From the NCBI RefSeq assembly GCF_900114415.1, contig NZ_FOSZ01000004.1:186001-250000 (forward strand): a DNA stretch of 64,000 nucleotides, in the 5' to 3' direction. Source of the stretch: Shimia haliotis. GTDB lineage: Bacteria; Pseudomonadota; Alphaproteobacteria; Rhodobacterales; Rhodobacteraceae. The translations under genes and the position numbers were made by a program. Below the pieces are notes generated by a model, which saw only the letters and a program-made list of their open reading frames with translations, was not told where the DNA came from and ran no database searches. Below, in pieces: positions 55,060 through 64,000 of this stretch. Within the stretch, counting starts at the first letter, position 1. The number at the start of each line of letters is the position of its first letter.

Positions 55060-55889
55060 CACTGGCTTCTATTCCACTTGCCGGAGTGATTGGTGATCCC
55101 ATTGCGCACTCCAAGTCACCGGTACTGCATGGGCATTGGTTAAAAACAATGGGGTTGCCCGGCCACTATGTGCCACTCGAGGTTAAGGCCGATGATTTGG
55201 GCAATGTGTTGAAGGCGATGCCAAAAATGGGCTTTGTTGGGTGCAACGTGACGATCCCGCACAAAGAACGCGTAATGCAATATGTCGATCAAATCACGGA
55301 TCGCGCAACCTTGATTGGTGCTGTGAACACTCTGACATTCCGCGATGACGGCAGCATTCTGGGCGACAACACCGATGGATATGGCTTTATCGAAAATCTG
55401 CGACAAGGTGCCCGGGATTGGGACCCCAAGGCCGGACCTGCGGTCGTGTTGGGCGCAGGCGGAGCAGCCCGCGCGGTCGTGTCTTCCTTGTTGGATGCTG
55501 GCGTGCCTGAAATTTTGTTGACCAATAGGACGCGGGTGCGCAGCGACAAAATGCGAGAAGATTTTGGCGCAAGGGTTAAGGTTTTCGAGTGGGTACAAGC
55601 CGGCAACATTATCGAAGAAGCACAAACCCTGGTGAACACCACATCTCTCGGAATGGCGGGTAAGGCCGAGCTTCGCGTGCCCCTTGATGGTCTACGGCCA
55701 GGCACGTTGGTCACCGATCTGGTTTACACGCCTCTGCGCACACCTTTGCTTGAAACCGCCGCTGCTAAGGGCTGCGCAACCGTGGACGGTGTCGGCATGT
55801 TGCTGCATCAGGCTGTTCCGGGATTTGAACGTTGGTTTGGTCAACGACCCACGGTGGATTTGGCAACACGACGCGCGGTGCTGGCATGA
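55056..55889 (+). CDS. aroE: Shikimate dehydrogenase (NADP+)
   Basis: A 277-residue enzyme of the shikimate pathway reducing 3-dehydroshikimate. It shows the substrate-site motifs GVIGDPIAHSKSPVLHGHW and GCNVTIPHKERVM with the catalytic Lys, DNTDGYGF, and the NADP motif VLGAGGAARAVVSSLLDAG. Overlaps maf and coaE by 4 bases each. Confidence 0.97.
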   Translation: MTLASIPLAGVIGDPIAHSKSPVLHGHWLKTMGLPGHYVPLEVKADDLGNVLKAMPKMGFVGCNVTIPHKERVMQYVDQITDRATLIGAVNTLTFRDDGSILGDNTDGYGFIENLRQGARDWDPKAGPAVVLGAGGAARAVVSSLLDAGVPEILLTNRTRVRSDKMREDFGARVKVFEWVQAGNIIEEAQTLVNTTSLGMAGKAELRVPLDGLRPGTLVTDLVYTPLRTPLLETAAAKGCATVDGVGMLLHQAVPGFERWFGQRPTVDLATRRAVLA

Positions 55890-56479
55890 CCTTCAAGCTG
55901 GGACTGACCGGTTCGATTGGCATGGGCAAGTCCACCACAGCACAAATGTTCATTGAACAGGGCTGCGCGGTTTGGGATGCGGATGCGGCTGTGCATCGGC
56001 TCTATTCACAAGGTGGAGCGGCCGTTGCTCCAATGAGCGCGATTTGCCCTAGTGCGATTGTTGATGGCGCCGTGTCGCGGGATCACTTGCGCGAGGCCAT
56101 CCAAACGAACCCCTCTTTGCTCGGCAAGATCGAGTCAGTTGTCCATCCGCTTGTGGCGCAGGACCGCGCGGCCTTTGTCAAAAACACAAAGGCCGACATT
56201 CTCGTCTTTGACATCCCGATCCTATTTGAGACCGGCGGTGATGCGGCAATGGATGCCGTCGTATGCGTCTCTATTCCCGCGGAACTCCAACGTGAGCGGG
56301 TGTTGGCGCGAGGCACGATGAGCGAAGCCCAGTTAGCGCAAATTCTCTCTAAGCAAATGCCGAATGACGACAAAGTGGCCCGCTCGGACTATGTTGTTCT
56401 TACGGATACGCTTGACCACGCGCGCATGCAGGTGGAGAAGATCGTTTCAACCATCAGGGGGCAATTGGCAAATGCGTGA
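55886..56479 (+). CDS. coaE: Dephospho-CoA kinase
   Basis: A 197-residue kinase for the last step of coenzyme A synthesis. The P-loop is [17 protein letters not shown], with [17 protein letters not shown], the [12 protein letters not shown] segment and [17 protein letters not shown]. The ATG at 55886 overlaps the aroE stop; the stop overlaps the dnaQ start. Confidence 0.96.
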   Translation: MTFKLGLTGSIGMGKSTTAQMFIEQGCAVWDADAAVHRLYSQGGAAVAPMSAICPSAIVDGAVSRDHLREAIQTNPSLLGKIESVVHPLVAQDRAAFVKNTKADILVFDIPILFETGGDAAMDAVVCVSIPAELQRERVLARGTMSEAQLAQILSKQMPNDDKVARSDYVVLTDTLDHARMQVEKIVSTIRGQLANA

Positions 56480-57209
56480 GATCGTACTTGATACCGAAAC
56501 AACCGGTTTTGATCCGTTCAAAGGCGACCGGATTGTCGAGATCGGTGCGATCGAGCTGTACAACCACCTACCGACGGGCGAAACGTTTCACGTCTATATC
56601 AATCCTGAACGCGGGATGCCTGACGAAGCCTTTGGTGTTCATGGGATCGGGCCTGACCTTCTGGCTGAACCACGCGCGGCAGAACCGGGTGAAGTGACGT
56701 TGCTTGATAAGCCGGTGTTCAAGGCCTTCGGCCAGAAATTTCTAGATTTCATTGGCAATGACAGCACGCTGGTCATTCACAATGCAAAATTTGACATGAA
56801 GTTTCTGAATGCAGAGCTAAGCTGGCTCGGTCTGCCGGAAATCCCGATGAACCGCTCTCTGGATACGCTGGCGATGGCGCGCACTAAGTTTCCGGGGTCA
56901 CCGGCAACTTTGGATGCTCTGTGTCGGCGTTTTGGTATCGATAACTCCTCGCGGACGTTGCACGGCGCCTTGTTGGACTCAGAGATTCTAGCCGAAGTCT
57001 ACCTTGAACTGATAGGGGGCCGTCAGCCGGATCTTGTGCTTGCGTCAGGTACAGCGGGCAAATCATCAAGTGGCTCAATGCAGGATGACTGGCGCCCTAC
57101 AAAGCGGCCGCAGGAACTTGCCTCGCGACTGACGCCCGAGGAAGAAGCTGCTCACAAGGAGTTTGTGGAAAAGATGGGCGAGGACGCACTCTGGTCCAAG
57201 CTGGGATAA
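56472..57209 (+). CDS. dnaQ: DNA polymerase III epsilon subunit (3'-5' proofreading exonuclease)
   Basis: A 245-residue DEDDh exonuclease. Exo I is [21 protein letters not shown], Exo II is [13 protein letters not shown], and Exo III epsilon is [19 protein letters not shown] linker and short C-terminal alpha-binding region end the protein. It forms the polymerase III core with alpha and theta-like partners. Last gene of the maf operon, with a terminator just after its stop. Confidence 0.97.
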   Translation: MREIVLDTETTGFDPFKGDRIVEIGAIELYNHLPTGETFHVYINPERGMPDEAFGVHGIGPDLLAEPRAAEPGEVTLLDKPVFKAFGQKFLDFIGNDSTLVIHNAKFDMKFLNAELSWLGLPEIPMNRSLDTLAMARTKFPGSPATLDALCRRFGIDNSSRTLHGALLDSEILAEVYLELIGGRQPDLVLASGTAGKSSSGSMQDDWRPTKRPQELASRLTPEEEAAHKEFVEKMGEDALWSKLG

Positions 57210-57234
57210 GCGCCGCCCGAAAGGGCAGCGCTTT
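57208..57234. terminator. Bidirectional terminator between dnaQ and secB
   Basis: The stem AAGCGCCGCCC, loop GAAA, GGGCAGCGCTTT has one G-T mismatch and short T-runs on both strands, between convergent dnaQ and secB. Confidence 0.8.
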
Positions 57235-57239
57235 AGATC

Positions 57240-57725
57240 TTAGTTGACCGGCTGGCTTTGTTCTTCCTGACGGCGCGCGATTTCCTGACGGTACAGAGCG
57301 ACAAAATCGATGTTGTCGAGGTTCAGCGGCGGGAAGCCACCGTCACGGGTCACGTCCGACACAATACGGCGTACAAACGGGAACAGAATGCGCGGGCATT
57401 CGATCAGCAAGAACGGGTGCAACTGATCTTCTGGAACACCTTCGACGTGGAAAACGCCGGCATAGTCCAGTTCGAGAATGAACATTTCGGTGTCGTCGTC
57501 TTTGTTCTTCGACGTGATGTTCAACTTGATCGCGACTTCGAACTGATGATCCACCGGACGTTTTTTGGCATCCAGATTCACCTGCACCTGTACGTCAGGT
57601 TGCGCCTGACCAGAGGCACCTTTCTGCGCGAGGATGTTTTCGAAAGACATGTCGCGGACAAACTGGGTCAGCACGTTCATTTTGATCTGCGGCGCCTGTG
57701 CGGCTTCGGTGCCGTTTTCGGACAT
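57240..57725 (-). CDS. secB: Protein-export chaperone SecB
   Basis: A 161-residue tetrameric chaperone that holds preproteins unfolded and delivers them to SecA. It shows the N-terminal QIKMNVLTQFVRDMSFENI, the LELDYAGVFHV strand and the C-terminal CPRILFPFVRRIVSDVTRDGGFPPL signature. The ATG at 57725 has GGAG 8 bases upstream; ATG 57737 is less likely. Convergent with dnaQ. Confidence 0.97.
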   Translation of the reverse strand: MSENGTEAAQAPQIKMNVLTQFVRDMSFENILAQKGASGQAQPDVQVQVNLDAKKRPVDHQFEVAIKLNITSKNKDDDTEMFILELDYAGVFHVEGVPEDQLHPFLLIECPRILFPFVRRIVSDVTRDGGFPPLNLDNIDFVALYRQEIARRQEEQSQPVN

Positions 57726-57782
57726 TGGAAACTCCATAAAACTTAGGTTTTGAAGGCTGCTTATCAGGTCAGACCGGCTGCC

Positions 57783-58274
57783 TCAATGCTTAGTCCAGCC
57801 GGAAGGCGGTTGAGTCTGATTTTGGTCTGAATCGACTTCGGAAAACTCTCCGTCGATCACGTCGCCAGCAGCGCTTCTTTGGTTCGATTGATAGCTTGTA
57901 TGGGTCGTTCCCATCGAAAAGCTTTGCACCGTCACACGGCGGCGCATGTAGTGAAAGACAGAAGACCGGATGGCAGGGATCAAAAGCGAGAACCCGATAG
58001 CATCTGTAAAAAATCCGGGAGTGAGCAGAAGAGCGCCTGAAATCAGGATCATAGCTCCATGAGCCAAAGGTTCTGTCGGATCATCCAATTCAGCAAACGA
58101 CCGCTGTAAGTTGCCGATCGCCATTAAGCCCTGTGTGCGCACAAGCCATGTGCCCAGAAAAGCCGTTAGAACCACAATGGCCAGCGTCGGCCACAAGCCG
58201 ATTGCGCCGCCTACATTTATGAACAAGGCAATTTCGATTAACGGAACCGCCACAAAGGCCAACAAAAGCCACAT
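57783..58274 (-). CDS. FxsA family membrane protein
   Basis: A 163-residue inner-membrane protein with three or four helices. The FxsA pattern LLLAFVAVPLIEIALFINVGGAIGLWPT and GALLLTPGFFTDAIGFSLLIP is complete. FxsA is known for relieving phage T7 exclusion in E. coli when overproduced; the normal role is unknown. It is 57 bases upstream of secB on the same strand and divergent from timA. Confidence 0.92.
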   Translation of the reverse strand: MWLLLAFVAVPLIEIALFINVGGAIGLWPTLAIVVLTAFLGTWLVRTQGLMAIGNLQRSFAELDDPTEPLAHGAMILISGALLLTPGFFTDAIGFSLLIPAIRSSVFHYMRRRVTVQSFSMGTTHTSYQSNQRSAAGDVIDGEFSEVDSDQNQTQPPSGWTKH

Positions 58275-58379
58275 GTCTGCTATACTCCAAACGTTACTTG
58301 GCCAAGGTGGACTTGACCCGTCGCGTGACTTACATAAGTCGCTACAAGCAATGTTTAAATGCCCTTATACGAGGTTCCG

Positions 58380-59036
58380 ATGAACGCACCCTTTATTCAG
58401 CTCTTGGTTTTGGCCGGGATCGCGGTGTTTTTGATCCTGCGCTTGCGCAATGTTTTGGGCACGCGCGAAGGATTTGAACCGCCGCGCGAAGTGTCCGCTA
58501 CGCCCGAACGTCGGGGGCCGGATCTCGAAGTGATCGAAGGCGGGCCTGATCGTGACATTCTGGATCACGCGGAAGAAGGCAGCGATACGGCAATTGCCCT
58601 TGCCAAAATGAAATCGATCGAAGGCAACTTTGGCGTCAGTGACTTTTTGCAGGGCGCGCGCGGCGCTTACGAGATGATCCTTATGGCCTTTGAAAAAGGC
58701 GATATGGCATCGATCTTGCCGTTCTTGAGCGAAGAGGTTTACGAGAGCTTTGCCCAAGTTGTTGACGGACGCGAAGCCCAAGGCCTGACAATCGAAGCCG
58801 AGTTCATCGGGGTTCGCGAGATGTCTTTGGTGTCTGCGAACTATGATGAACAATCCGGTGAAGGCGAAGTCACCGTTAAGTTTATCGGTGAGTTGACGTC
58901 GGTTGTGCGTGACCGAGCGGGCGAAATCATCGAGGGCAGCGAGACCCAGATCAAACGTCAGAAGGACACTTGGACCTTTGCGCGCGTGATGGGGTCTGAT
59001 GACCCGAACTGGCAGCTTGTTGCCACGGGCGAATGA
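58380..59036 (+). CDS. Tim44/TimA-like domain protein
   Basis: A 218-residue protein with one N-terminal transmembrane helix (IQLLVLAGIAVFLILRLRNVLG), a short linker and a Tim44-like alpha/beta domain (about 80-215; GDMASILPFLSEEVYESFAQVVDGR, VKFIGELTSVVRDRAGEIIEG). Alphaproteobacterial TimA is the homologue of the mitochondrial import protein Tim44. GAGG precedes the ATG at 58380. Its stop overlaps mltA by 4 bases, linking it to envelope biogenesis. Confidence 0.92.
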   Translation: MNAPFIQLLVLAGIAVFLILRLRNVLGTREGFEPPREVSATPERRGPDLEVIEGGPDRDILDHAEEGSDTAIALAKMKSIEGNFGVSDFLQGARGAYEMILMAFEKGDMASILPFLSEEVYESFAQVVDGREAQGLTIEAEFIGVREMSLVSANYDEQSGEGEVTVKFIGELTSVVRDRAGEIIEGSETQIKRQKDTWTFARVMGSDDPNWQLVATGE

Positions 59037-60070
59037 TCCAGAGCATTCGGGCAGCATGCGCCGCTGTCCTTGTGATGGCGGGAGGGCACGCGGTGTCTGA
59101 GACATCGCTGAAAATTTTGTCTTTTGACGAACTTGACGGGTGGGCTGCGGACAATCACGAGGCCGCCCGAGAGGTGTTTCTGAACACCTGCGGTGACTTT
59201 GAAGCGCCGGATTGGCAGAGTGTTTGCTCTGCGGCATCAGGCATCGAAGATGCTCGCAAATTCTTTGAGCTGTTGTTCCGTCCGGTGTTAATCGAGGACG
59301 GAGCGGAACCGCTTTTTACCGGATATTTTGAACCGGAATTGAATGGCGCCCGCAGCCCTTACGGGCAATACCGTTTCCCTGTTTACCGCATGCCGCCCGA
59401 GGCCCGCGGAGCCGGTCCTTGGCTCACCCGCAGACAACTGGAAACCTCAGGTGTTTTGTCCGGACGCGGGCTTGAGATCGCGTGGGTTGATGACTCGGTC
59501 GAGTTATTTTTTCTGCAAATTCAGGGGTCTGGACGCATTCGTATGTCGGATGGCTCGACAATTCGTGTGGGGTACGGCGGATCAAACGGGCGAAACTATA
59601 GCTCTATCGGTGCCGAACTTGTTCGGCGCGGCGTTTACAATCGACATCAGGTGAGTGCCGAAGTCATCAAGAATTGGGTCCGGAGAAATCCGGTCGCCGG
59701 TGCCGAATTGCTGCGCCACAATGACAGCTATGTCTTTTTTCGGGAAGTGAGCCGGGTGGCCGCGGACAAAGGGCCGCTGGGCGCGATGAACCGGTCGATT
59801 ACGACGATGCGCACTGTCGCAGTGGACCCGAAGTTTACCCCTTTGGGGGCTCCTGTCTGGCTGGAAAAAGATGGCGAAGGCCCCCTGCGCCGTCTGATGA
59901 TTGCACAGGACACAGGATCGGCTATCAAGGGAGCGCAAAGGGCTGACATCTTTTTTGGCACCGGTGATGGCGCCGGAAAGGCTGCCGGTCGTCTCAAGGA
60001 TCCCGGCCGAATGGTGGTGTTTCTGCCAATTCAGAGGGCTTATGCCATGTTGCCGGAGTCGATTTTGTGA
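59033..60070 (+). CDS. mltA: Membrane-bound lytic murein transglycosylase A
   Basis: A 345-residue exported murein hydrolase. The signal peptide is RAACAAVLVMAGGHAVS. The MltA domain follows (GYFEPELNGARSPYGQYRFPVYR; FFLQIQGSGRIRMSDG), then the C-terminal 3D domain (FTPLGAPVWL; AQDTGSAIKGAQRADIFFGTG) with its catalytic Asp residues. It has no lipobox Cys in the signal, so it may be periplasmic rather than lipid-anchored. Coupled to timA and smr by 4-base overlaps. Confidence 0.95.
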   Translation: MIQSIRAACAAVLVMAGGHAVSETSLKILSFDELDGWAADNHEAAREVFLNTCGDFEAPDWQSVCSAASGIEDARKFFELLFRPVLIEDGAEPLFTGYFEPELNGARSPYGQYRFPVYRMPPEARGAGPWLTRRQLETSGVLSGRGLEIAWVDDSVELFFLQIQGSGRIRMSDGSTIRVGYGGSNGRNYSSIGAELVRRGVYNRHQVSAEVIKNWVRRNPVAGAELLRHNDSYVFFREVSRVAADKGPLGAMNRSITTMRTVAVDPKFTPLGAPVWLEKDGEGPLRRLMIAQDTGSAIKGAQRADIFFGTGDGAGKAAGRLKDPGRMVVFLPIQRAYAMLPESIL

Positions 60071-60654
60071 GGCGGCGCAGACTATCTGAGGATGATCTTG
60101 AACTTTGGCGCAAGGTGGCAAAGTCAACGGAAAGGCTTGCTCCGGAAGCCAGAACTGTCGATCTGCCTGCGAAATCCAAGCCAAAGCCAAAACCCAATGT
60201 GGCCACCGCGCCTTCCATTCCGCAATTTGATGTGGGGTCCAAATCAGGCTTGGGACGTCCTGGACATGACCTGTTGCCGGGCATCTCCGAACGTATGGCC
60301 AAACAACCTGTTCAAATGGACAAGAAGGCCTTTGGCAAACTCAAGCGTGGGAAACTGCGGCCGGAAGGGCGGATTGACCTGCATGGCATGACGGCACAGC
60401 AGGCGCACGGAGCCCTAAATCGATTTGTTATGCGCGCGCACGGCGACGGCAAGCGGTTGGTTCTGGTCATCACGGGTAAAGGCAAAGACAAGTTCGACGA
60501 TGGCCCAATCCCGATCCGGCGGGGAGTCTTGAAACATCAGGTTCCCCAATGGCTGGCACTTCCGCCCTTGGCTGGTTGCGTCATGCAGGTGTCTGAAGCG
60601 CACATCAGCCACGGTGGCAGTGGTGCTTACTACGTATATTTGCGGCGACGCTAG
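60067..60654 (+). CDS. Smr domain protein
   Basis: A 195-residue protein with a basic N-terminal region and a C-terminal Smr domain (about 100-195; RIDLHGMTAQQAHGAL, VLVITGKGKDKF, SEAHISHGGSGAYYVYLRR). The LDLHG-type and TGxG motifs of Smr endonucleases are present. These stand-alone proteins have nicking or RNA-cleaving activity in other bacteria. The start is a GTG at 60067 overlapping the mltA stop. Convergent with the MFS gene, overlapping by 4 bases. Confidence 0.92.
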   Translation: MRRRRLSEDDLELWRKVAKSTERLAPEARTVDLPAKSKPKPKPNVATAPSIPQFDVGSKSGLGRPGHDLLPGISERMAKQPVQMDKKAFGKLKRGKLRPEGRIDLHGMTAQQAHGALNRFVMRAHGDGKRLVLVITGKGKDKFDDGPIPIRRGVLKHQVPQWLALPPLAGCVMQVSEAHISHGGSGAYYVYLRRR

Positions 60655-61865
60655 CGGGTGTTGGCGTAGCGGTTCATACCGATGCTGACCATGACGCAGA
60701 CCACAACGAAATAGAGCGCGACACCGATATATTGGGTTTCCAAACCAATGTTGAGATCGATGAGTGTGCCTGTGATGGAGGGTCCGATGGCGGAGCCGAG
60801 CACCATGACGGCCGCTGCCGCGGATTTGATCGCGCCGATGTGCTTGGTGCCATAGAATTCGGCCCAGAAGGCAGACACCAGCGGGCCGTTTGCCCCTGCG
60901 GTCAGCCCCATAAGAACAAGCCCGATGAAGACGCCCATAACCGAGTTGGCCAATGCAAAGACAAGGAAAGTGGCGACCATTGGAAATTGGAACCACGGCA
61001 GAAGTTTTGCTGTGCCATACCGGTCCAGCGCCCAGCCGGTCGCGAGCATGGCGGCGATGCCGGTCAGGGTAAAAACCGGGAAGAAGGTAACAAGCTCGAT
61101 GTGTTGCCAGCCTTTGATCTCGGCGAAATGAACCTGTTGAAAGAAGAAGGCCGTATTGAAGGCCGAGGGGCCAAGCAAGGCGGGGACCATAAGCCAGAAC
61201 AGGCGATGGGTTAGCGCTTGGCGTCGGGTCCAGTGGCGGTGATCCATGCCGAGGGTTTCGTCGGAGTCCGCCATCGAGCCGGGGGTACGTTCCTGACTGA
61301 GGAGCCAGATCAGGGTCGGGATGCCCGCGACTGCCACGCAAGCCGCGATAAGCCAGATTGAACGCCAAGTCTCGGCGGAAAGGATTGAGACAACGGCGAT
61401 GGGCAGGATGGCTTCGCCGAAAGAGAAGCCAAGACCTGCGATCGCAAGCGCACGGCCACGGGTGGCGACAAACCAGCGGGCCATTGCCACCACAGCGATG
61501 TGGCTGAGTATGCCTTGCCCCGTGAAACGCAGAGCGAAGATGATGAACGGTAGACTCCATGCGGCGTTCAAGTTGGACATGGCGATGCAGGCAGCGGCGA
61601 GCATGGCCAGCACAACGGCCCCCAGCGCGCGGACGCGGAAGTGGTCTGTCAGCACCCCTGCCCAGACCATGACGATGGCGGAGGCGAGTGTGCCGAGGGC
61701 GTAGATGTTGCCCCAAGCGCTGTGGCTAAGGTCAAATGTGTCGCGAATTTCGCCGGCAAACAGTGAGATGAAGAAGGTTTGTCCAAAACAAGACAGAAAA
61801 GTCAGCAAAACACCTGGTACCAGCCAGCGCAAATTTGCACGTAGAAAGGTCAAAGTTTCGCTCAT
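60651..61865 (-). CDS. Major facilitator superfamily transporter
   Basis: A 404-residue membrane protein with twelve hydrophobic helices in two six-helix halves and a central loop (about 190-210). The MFS A-like motif region WAGVLTDHFRVRALGAVVL lies between TM2 and TM3, with the pseudo-repeat ATGWALDRYGTAKLL in the second half. The substrate cannot be predicted. It overlaps the upstream lipoprotein hydrolase gene by 4 bases, so they are cotranscribed. Confidence 0.9.
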   Translation of the reverse strand: MSETLTFLRANLRWLVPGVLLTFLSCFGQTFFISLFAGEIRDTFDLSHSAWGNIYALGTLASAIVMVWAGVLTDHFRVRALGAVVLAMLAAACIAMSNLNAAWSLPFIIFALRFTGQGILSHIAVVAMARWFVATRGRALAIAGLGFSFGEAILPIAVVSILSAETWRSIWLIAACVAVAGIPTLIWLLSQERTPGSMADSDETLGMDHRHWTRRQALTHRLFWLMVPALLGPSAFNTAFFFQQVHFAEIKGWQHIELVTFFPVFTLTGIAAMLATGWALDRYGTAKLLPWFQFPMVATFLVFALANSVMGVFIGLVLMGLTAGANGPLVSAFWAEFYGTKHIGAIKSAAAAVMVLGSAIGPSITGTLIDLNIGLETQYIGVALYFVVVCVMVSIGMNRYANTR

Positions 61866-62956
61866 TGCGCTCCCGGATCGATTGGTGGAACGAGCTCGAT
61901 CGAGACTGCATCCCCGAACACTTGAACTGTCTGCTCTAGTGTATTTGGTACTCCAACATCCAGAGTTCGAACAATCGTTTCAAACGTCGTTTGGTCTCTG
62001 AAAAGTGAAATAAGCGCCGGGGATTCCGCGAACAAACTGTGGTTGTTGTTTCTTGACAGCGAAAAGTTTGAAACATCAATCAACACAACCGGCAGATCCC
62101 CAAGCTGCGAGGCTTCGGTGATCTGTCCTACGCGCAGATTTGATCCGTTTATCCGACTAGAGAACCGAAGCGCTTTGTCTTTTCCTGTGGTCAAAATGAA
62201 AAATGGCTGAGGAAGCGTGTCAAAGCGGGACAACGCCCTGTGGAACACATCAAGCGGTTCGTCCGGCGCGATGAATACCAGCGCATCTAGGTTCCGCCGC
62301 GACCAGCCCGGATTCTTGATCTCCATCTGTCTCAGTGTTTCCGTGGTCAAAAGCGTACCACGTGAATGCGCCACCAGAACAATGTTTTCGGGTCCGTGAC
62401 GTTCCAGTGCTCTCAAAAGAGTTTCCAAATCGTCCCGTGCGTACAAAACGCTTTCGCTGTCGTAGTTATAGGCCAGCGCCCTGCCCGCACTGGGCCAGCT
62501 AAAGTTAATAATTGGGCTGGGGTTGCCCATGTCCTGCTTTATCTGCGCAGTCCTAAACAGTGAGTTGGCGTATGTGTTATAAAAGCCGTGCACGAACACA
62601 AGAACTTCATCACTTGAACCTGTGGATCTGCGGATCTCCTTGGCGAACTCTTCGGCATTGTCAAACGCACGTTGACCCGCAACGACATAGTGCTTTTTGA
62701 TATTCGGGGTGTTGCTAAATTTTATCGGCTCTCCGGGTTTTCTGTCCTCCGGAAGAGACACAATTGTTTCGAGATAGGTTTGTTTGGTGCTGCGAGAGCG
62801 ATCAAAATGACCTTCAGCATTTGTGCCGCGATTTGTTGCGACAAAAACTTTCGTTTTTGCTGGCGCTTCCATCGCTTCAGGGACGACTGGGGCGTAAACT
62901 GGGGCTGAACAGGCAGTCAGCCCCACGAAACTCAACACACAGAATAGGTAACGCAT
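61862..62956 (-). CDS. Alpha/beta hydrolase (DUF900-type) lipoprotein
   Basis: A 364-residue protein with a lipoprotein signal (RYLFCVLSFVGLTAC; Cys16 in the lipobox) and an alpha/beta-hydrolase fold. The oxyanion region is VLVFVHGFYNTYANSLFR and the nucleophile elbow is VLVAHSRGTLLTTETL, where the first Gly of GxSxG is Ala. This matches the DUF900 esterase-like family of unknown substrate. The signal peptide fixes the start at the ATG 62956, yet this ATG directly follows the T-run of the hslU terminator, leaving only GGGA in the hairpin arm as a possible ribosome binding site. Confidence 0.88.
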   Translation of the reverse strand: MRYLFCVLSFVGLTACSAPVYAPVVPEAMEAPAKTKVFVATNRGTNAEGHFDRSRSTKQTYLETIVSLPEDRKPGEPIKFSNTPNIKKHYVVAGQRAFDNAEEFAKEIRRSTGSSDEVLVFVHGFYNTYANSLFRTAQIKQDMGNPSPIINFSWPSAGRALAYNYDSESVLYARDDLETLLRALERHGPENIVLVAHSRGTLLTTETLRQMEIKNPGWSRRNLDALVFIAPDEPLDVFHRALSRFDTLPQPFFILTTGKDKALRFSSRINGSNLRVGQITEASQLGDLPVVLIDVSNFSLSRNNNHSLFAESPALISLFRDQTTFETIVRTLDVGVPNTLEQTVQVFGDAVSIELVPPIDPGAQ

Positions 62957-62987
62957 AAAAAAGTCCCAGCGTTGTTAACGCCGGGAC
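62957..62987 (-). terminator. hslU terminator abutting the hydrolase start codon
   Basis: Minus strand: GTCCCGGCGTT, AAC, AACGCTGGGAC, TTTTTT, then the ATG of the next gene. A near-perfect 11-bp stem and T-run 36 bases after the hslU stop. Confidence 0.87.
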
Positions 62988-63023
62988 TATGCGGGGAATT
63001 CGTGTGAGTTTCCAGCACTTCAA

Positions 63024-64000
63024 TCAAAGGACATAACGACTGACGTCCGTGGATTTAGCAAGGCTGCCGAGATGTTTGTCGACAAAGGCAGCATCAACCG
63101 TGACCTCAAGGCCGGATTGATCCGGAGCGGTAAAGCTGAGGTCTTCGAACACGCGTTCCATCACGGTGTAGAGTCGCCGAGCACCGATGTTTTCCACCGA
63201 TTGGTTGACCTCCGCCGCGATCGCCGCCAGCGCATGGATTCCGTCGTCGGTGAAGGTCACTGTGACCTCCTCGGTCTGCATCAGTGCGGTATACTGAAGA
63301 GTGAGCGCATTGTCGGTTTCCGTGAGGATGCGTACAAAGTCGTCTTCGGTTAGCGCGCGGAGCTCCACGCGGATTGGCAGACGGCCCTGCAATTCAGGCA
63401 GCAGGTCAGAAGGTTTCGCAATATGAAACGCGCCTGAAGCGATGAACAGGATGTGGTCGGTTTTCACCGCGCCATATTTTGTCGATACGGTGGTGCCTTC
63501 GATCAGTGGCAGCAGGTCGCGCTGCACACCCTCGCGGGACACATCCCCACCGCGGGCTTCCTGGCGGGCGCAGACCTTGTCGATCTCGTCCAAAAACACG
63601 ATGCCGTTCTGCTCAACGCTTTCCAGCGCGGCACGGTTGACGGTTTCGTCGTCCAACAGCTTGTCAGCTTCATCCGAAATCAGGATTTCATAGCTTTCTG
63701 CCACGGTCATGGATTTGCGCGTCGTGCGCCCGCCCATGGCTTTGCCAAACAGCTCGCCCAAGTTCATCATGCCCATCTGACCGTTCGGTTGCCCGGGGAT
63801 ATCGAACATGCCGCCCATTGGATTGGAGGTGTCAGGCACCTCAAGCTCGATCACCGTGTTATCAAGTTCGCCGGTCTTGAGTTTCTTGCGGAACATCTCG
63901 CGGGTACCTTCGCGAGCGTCAGAACCCGCAATGGCCTCGATCACGCGATCCTCGGCGGCTTGGTGGGCGCGGGCTTTCACGTCTTCTCGCATGTATTCGC
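63024..64000 (-). CDS. hslU: ATP-dependent protease ATPase subunit HslU, C-terminal part (cut by window edge)
   Basis: About 325 residues of the roughly 435-residue HslU (ClpY) unfoldase. Its N-terminus with the Walker A lies beyond position 64000. The visible part starts in [23 protein letters not shown] and contains the I-domain, Walker B ([15 protein letters not shown]), the sensor region [20 protein letters not shown] and the C-terminal [21 protein letters not shown]. The HslV-activating C-terminal tail ends SRYVL. HslU forms a hexamer that feeds substrates to the HslV protease, whose gene should lie upstream of it outside the window. Confidence 0.97.
   Translation of the reverse strand, partial: EYMREDVKARAHQAAEDRVIEAIAGSDAREGTREMFRKKLKTGELDNTVIELEVPDTSNPMGGMFDIPGQPNGQMGMMNLGELFGKAMGGRTTRKSMTVAESYEILISDEADKLLDDETVNRAALESVEQNGIVFLDEIDKVCARQEARGGDVSREGVQRDLLPLIEGTTVSTKYGAVKTDHILFIASGAFHIAKPSDLLPELQGRLPIRVELRALTEDDFVRILTETDNALTLQYTALMQTEEVTVTFTDDGIHALAAIAAEVNQSVENIGARRLYTVMERVFEDLSFTAPDQSGLEVTVDAAFVDKHLGSLAKSTDVSRYVL

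Noticed and set aside
60415..61716. 433-codon minus-strand frame overlapping the MFS transporter
   Set aside because: Alternate frame of the MFS gene; Arg/His/Pro-rich, while the competing frame has twelve clear membrane helices.
1..64000. CRISPR arrays, insertion sequences, prophage or restriction/toxin systems
   Set aside because: No regularly spaced repeats, transposase motifs, phage structural genes or recognisable defence genes were found in the reading.

Overview
The window reads as chromosomal DNA of an alphaproteobacterium of the order Rhodobacterales (Roseobacter-type). The evidence is the gene content: the hemD, mitofilin, hemY row; a complex I NDUFA9-type SDR; TimA/Tim44; HemJ in place of HemG/HemY oxidases; an FeS-BCP photolyase; and the mnmE, mnmG, rsmG, parA, parB row. 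GC is moderately high almost throughout. Coding density is high, with many 4-base ATGA overlaps. It holds a candidate replication origin (about 54.05-54.46 kb) with two exact parS sites nearby, so this is the origin-proximal part of the main chromosome.

Layout. 0-13 kb: start of cysteine synthase, a K+ channel with a VOC protein, an efflux module (AI-2E-type permease, HlyD adaptor, DUF2955 protein), an EamA exporter, a CcdA/thioredoxin pair, a GlxA-type regulator, msrB-msrA, a CryB-type photolyase and an orphan HyuA-like protein. 13-24 kb: queG, a GST, mtgA, the large glutamate synthase locus gltD-gltB, uppP and an NDUFA9-like SDR. 24-28.7 kb: a tRNA-Leu(CAG) followed by an AT-richer accessory stretch with a DUF1415 gene, a gene fragment, and a PhnD-like binding protein next to a hybrid sensor kinase with a degenerate receiver domain. 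28.8-38 kb: hemD-mitofilin-hemY, divergent tsaD-gpsA-YciI-EVE, DUF1761, DUF2853, and a convergent Gfo/Idh and PfkB pair. 38-46.7 kb: mutS, a TPM-domain protein, grpE-hrcA, and rph-rdgB-hemW-ybaN.

46.7-57.2 kb: the origin region. Leftward from the candidate oriC run hemJ, rho, mnmE, mnmG, rsmG, parA and parB; rightward run maf, aroE, coaE and dnaQ. Both arms are transcribed away from the origin. The two 16-bp parS palindromes lie inside the coding sequences of rsmG and mnmG. 57.2-64 kb: secB, fxsA, timA-mltA-smr, an MFS transporter, a lipoprotein alpha/beta hydrolase and the 3' part of hslU.

Most of the window is housekeeping. The least explained parts are the tRNA-Leu-linked island (ligand-binding protein plus hybrid kinase; DUF1415 gene with no standard start at its expected N-terminus), two genes whose start signals abut or lie inside the preceding gene's terminator hairpin, and an 11-bp tandem repeat between gltD and gltB. 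No CRISPR array, insertion sequence or prophage was seen. All functions are inferred from motifs and family knowledge; no database search was run.
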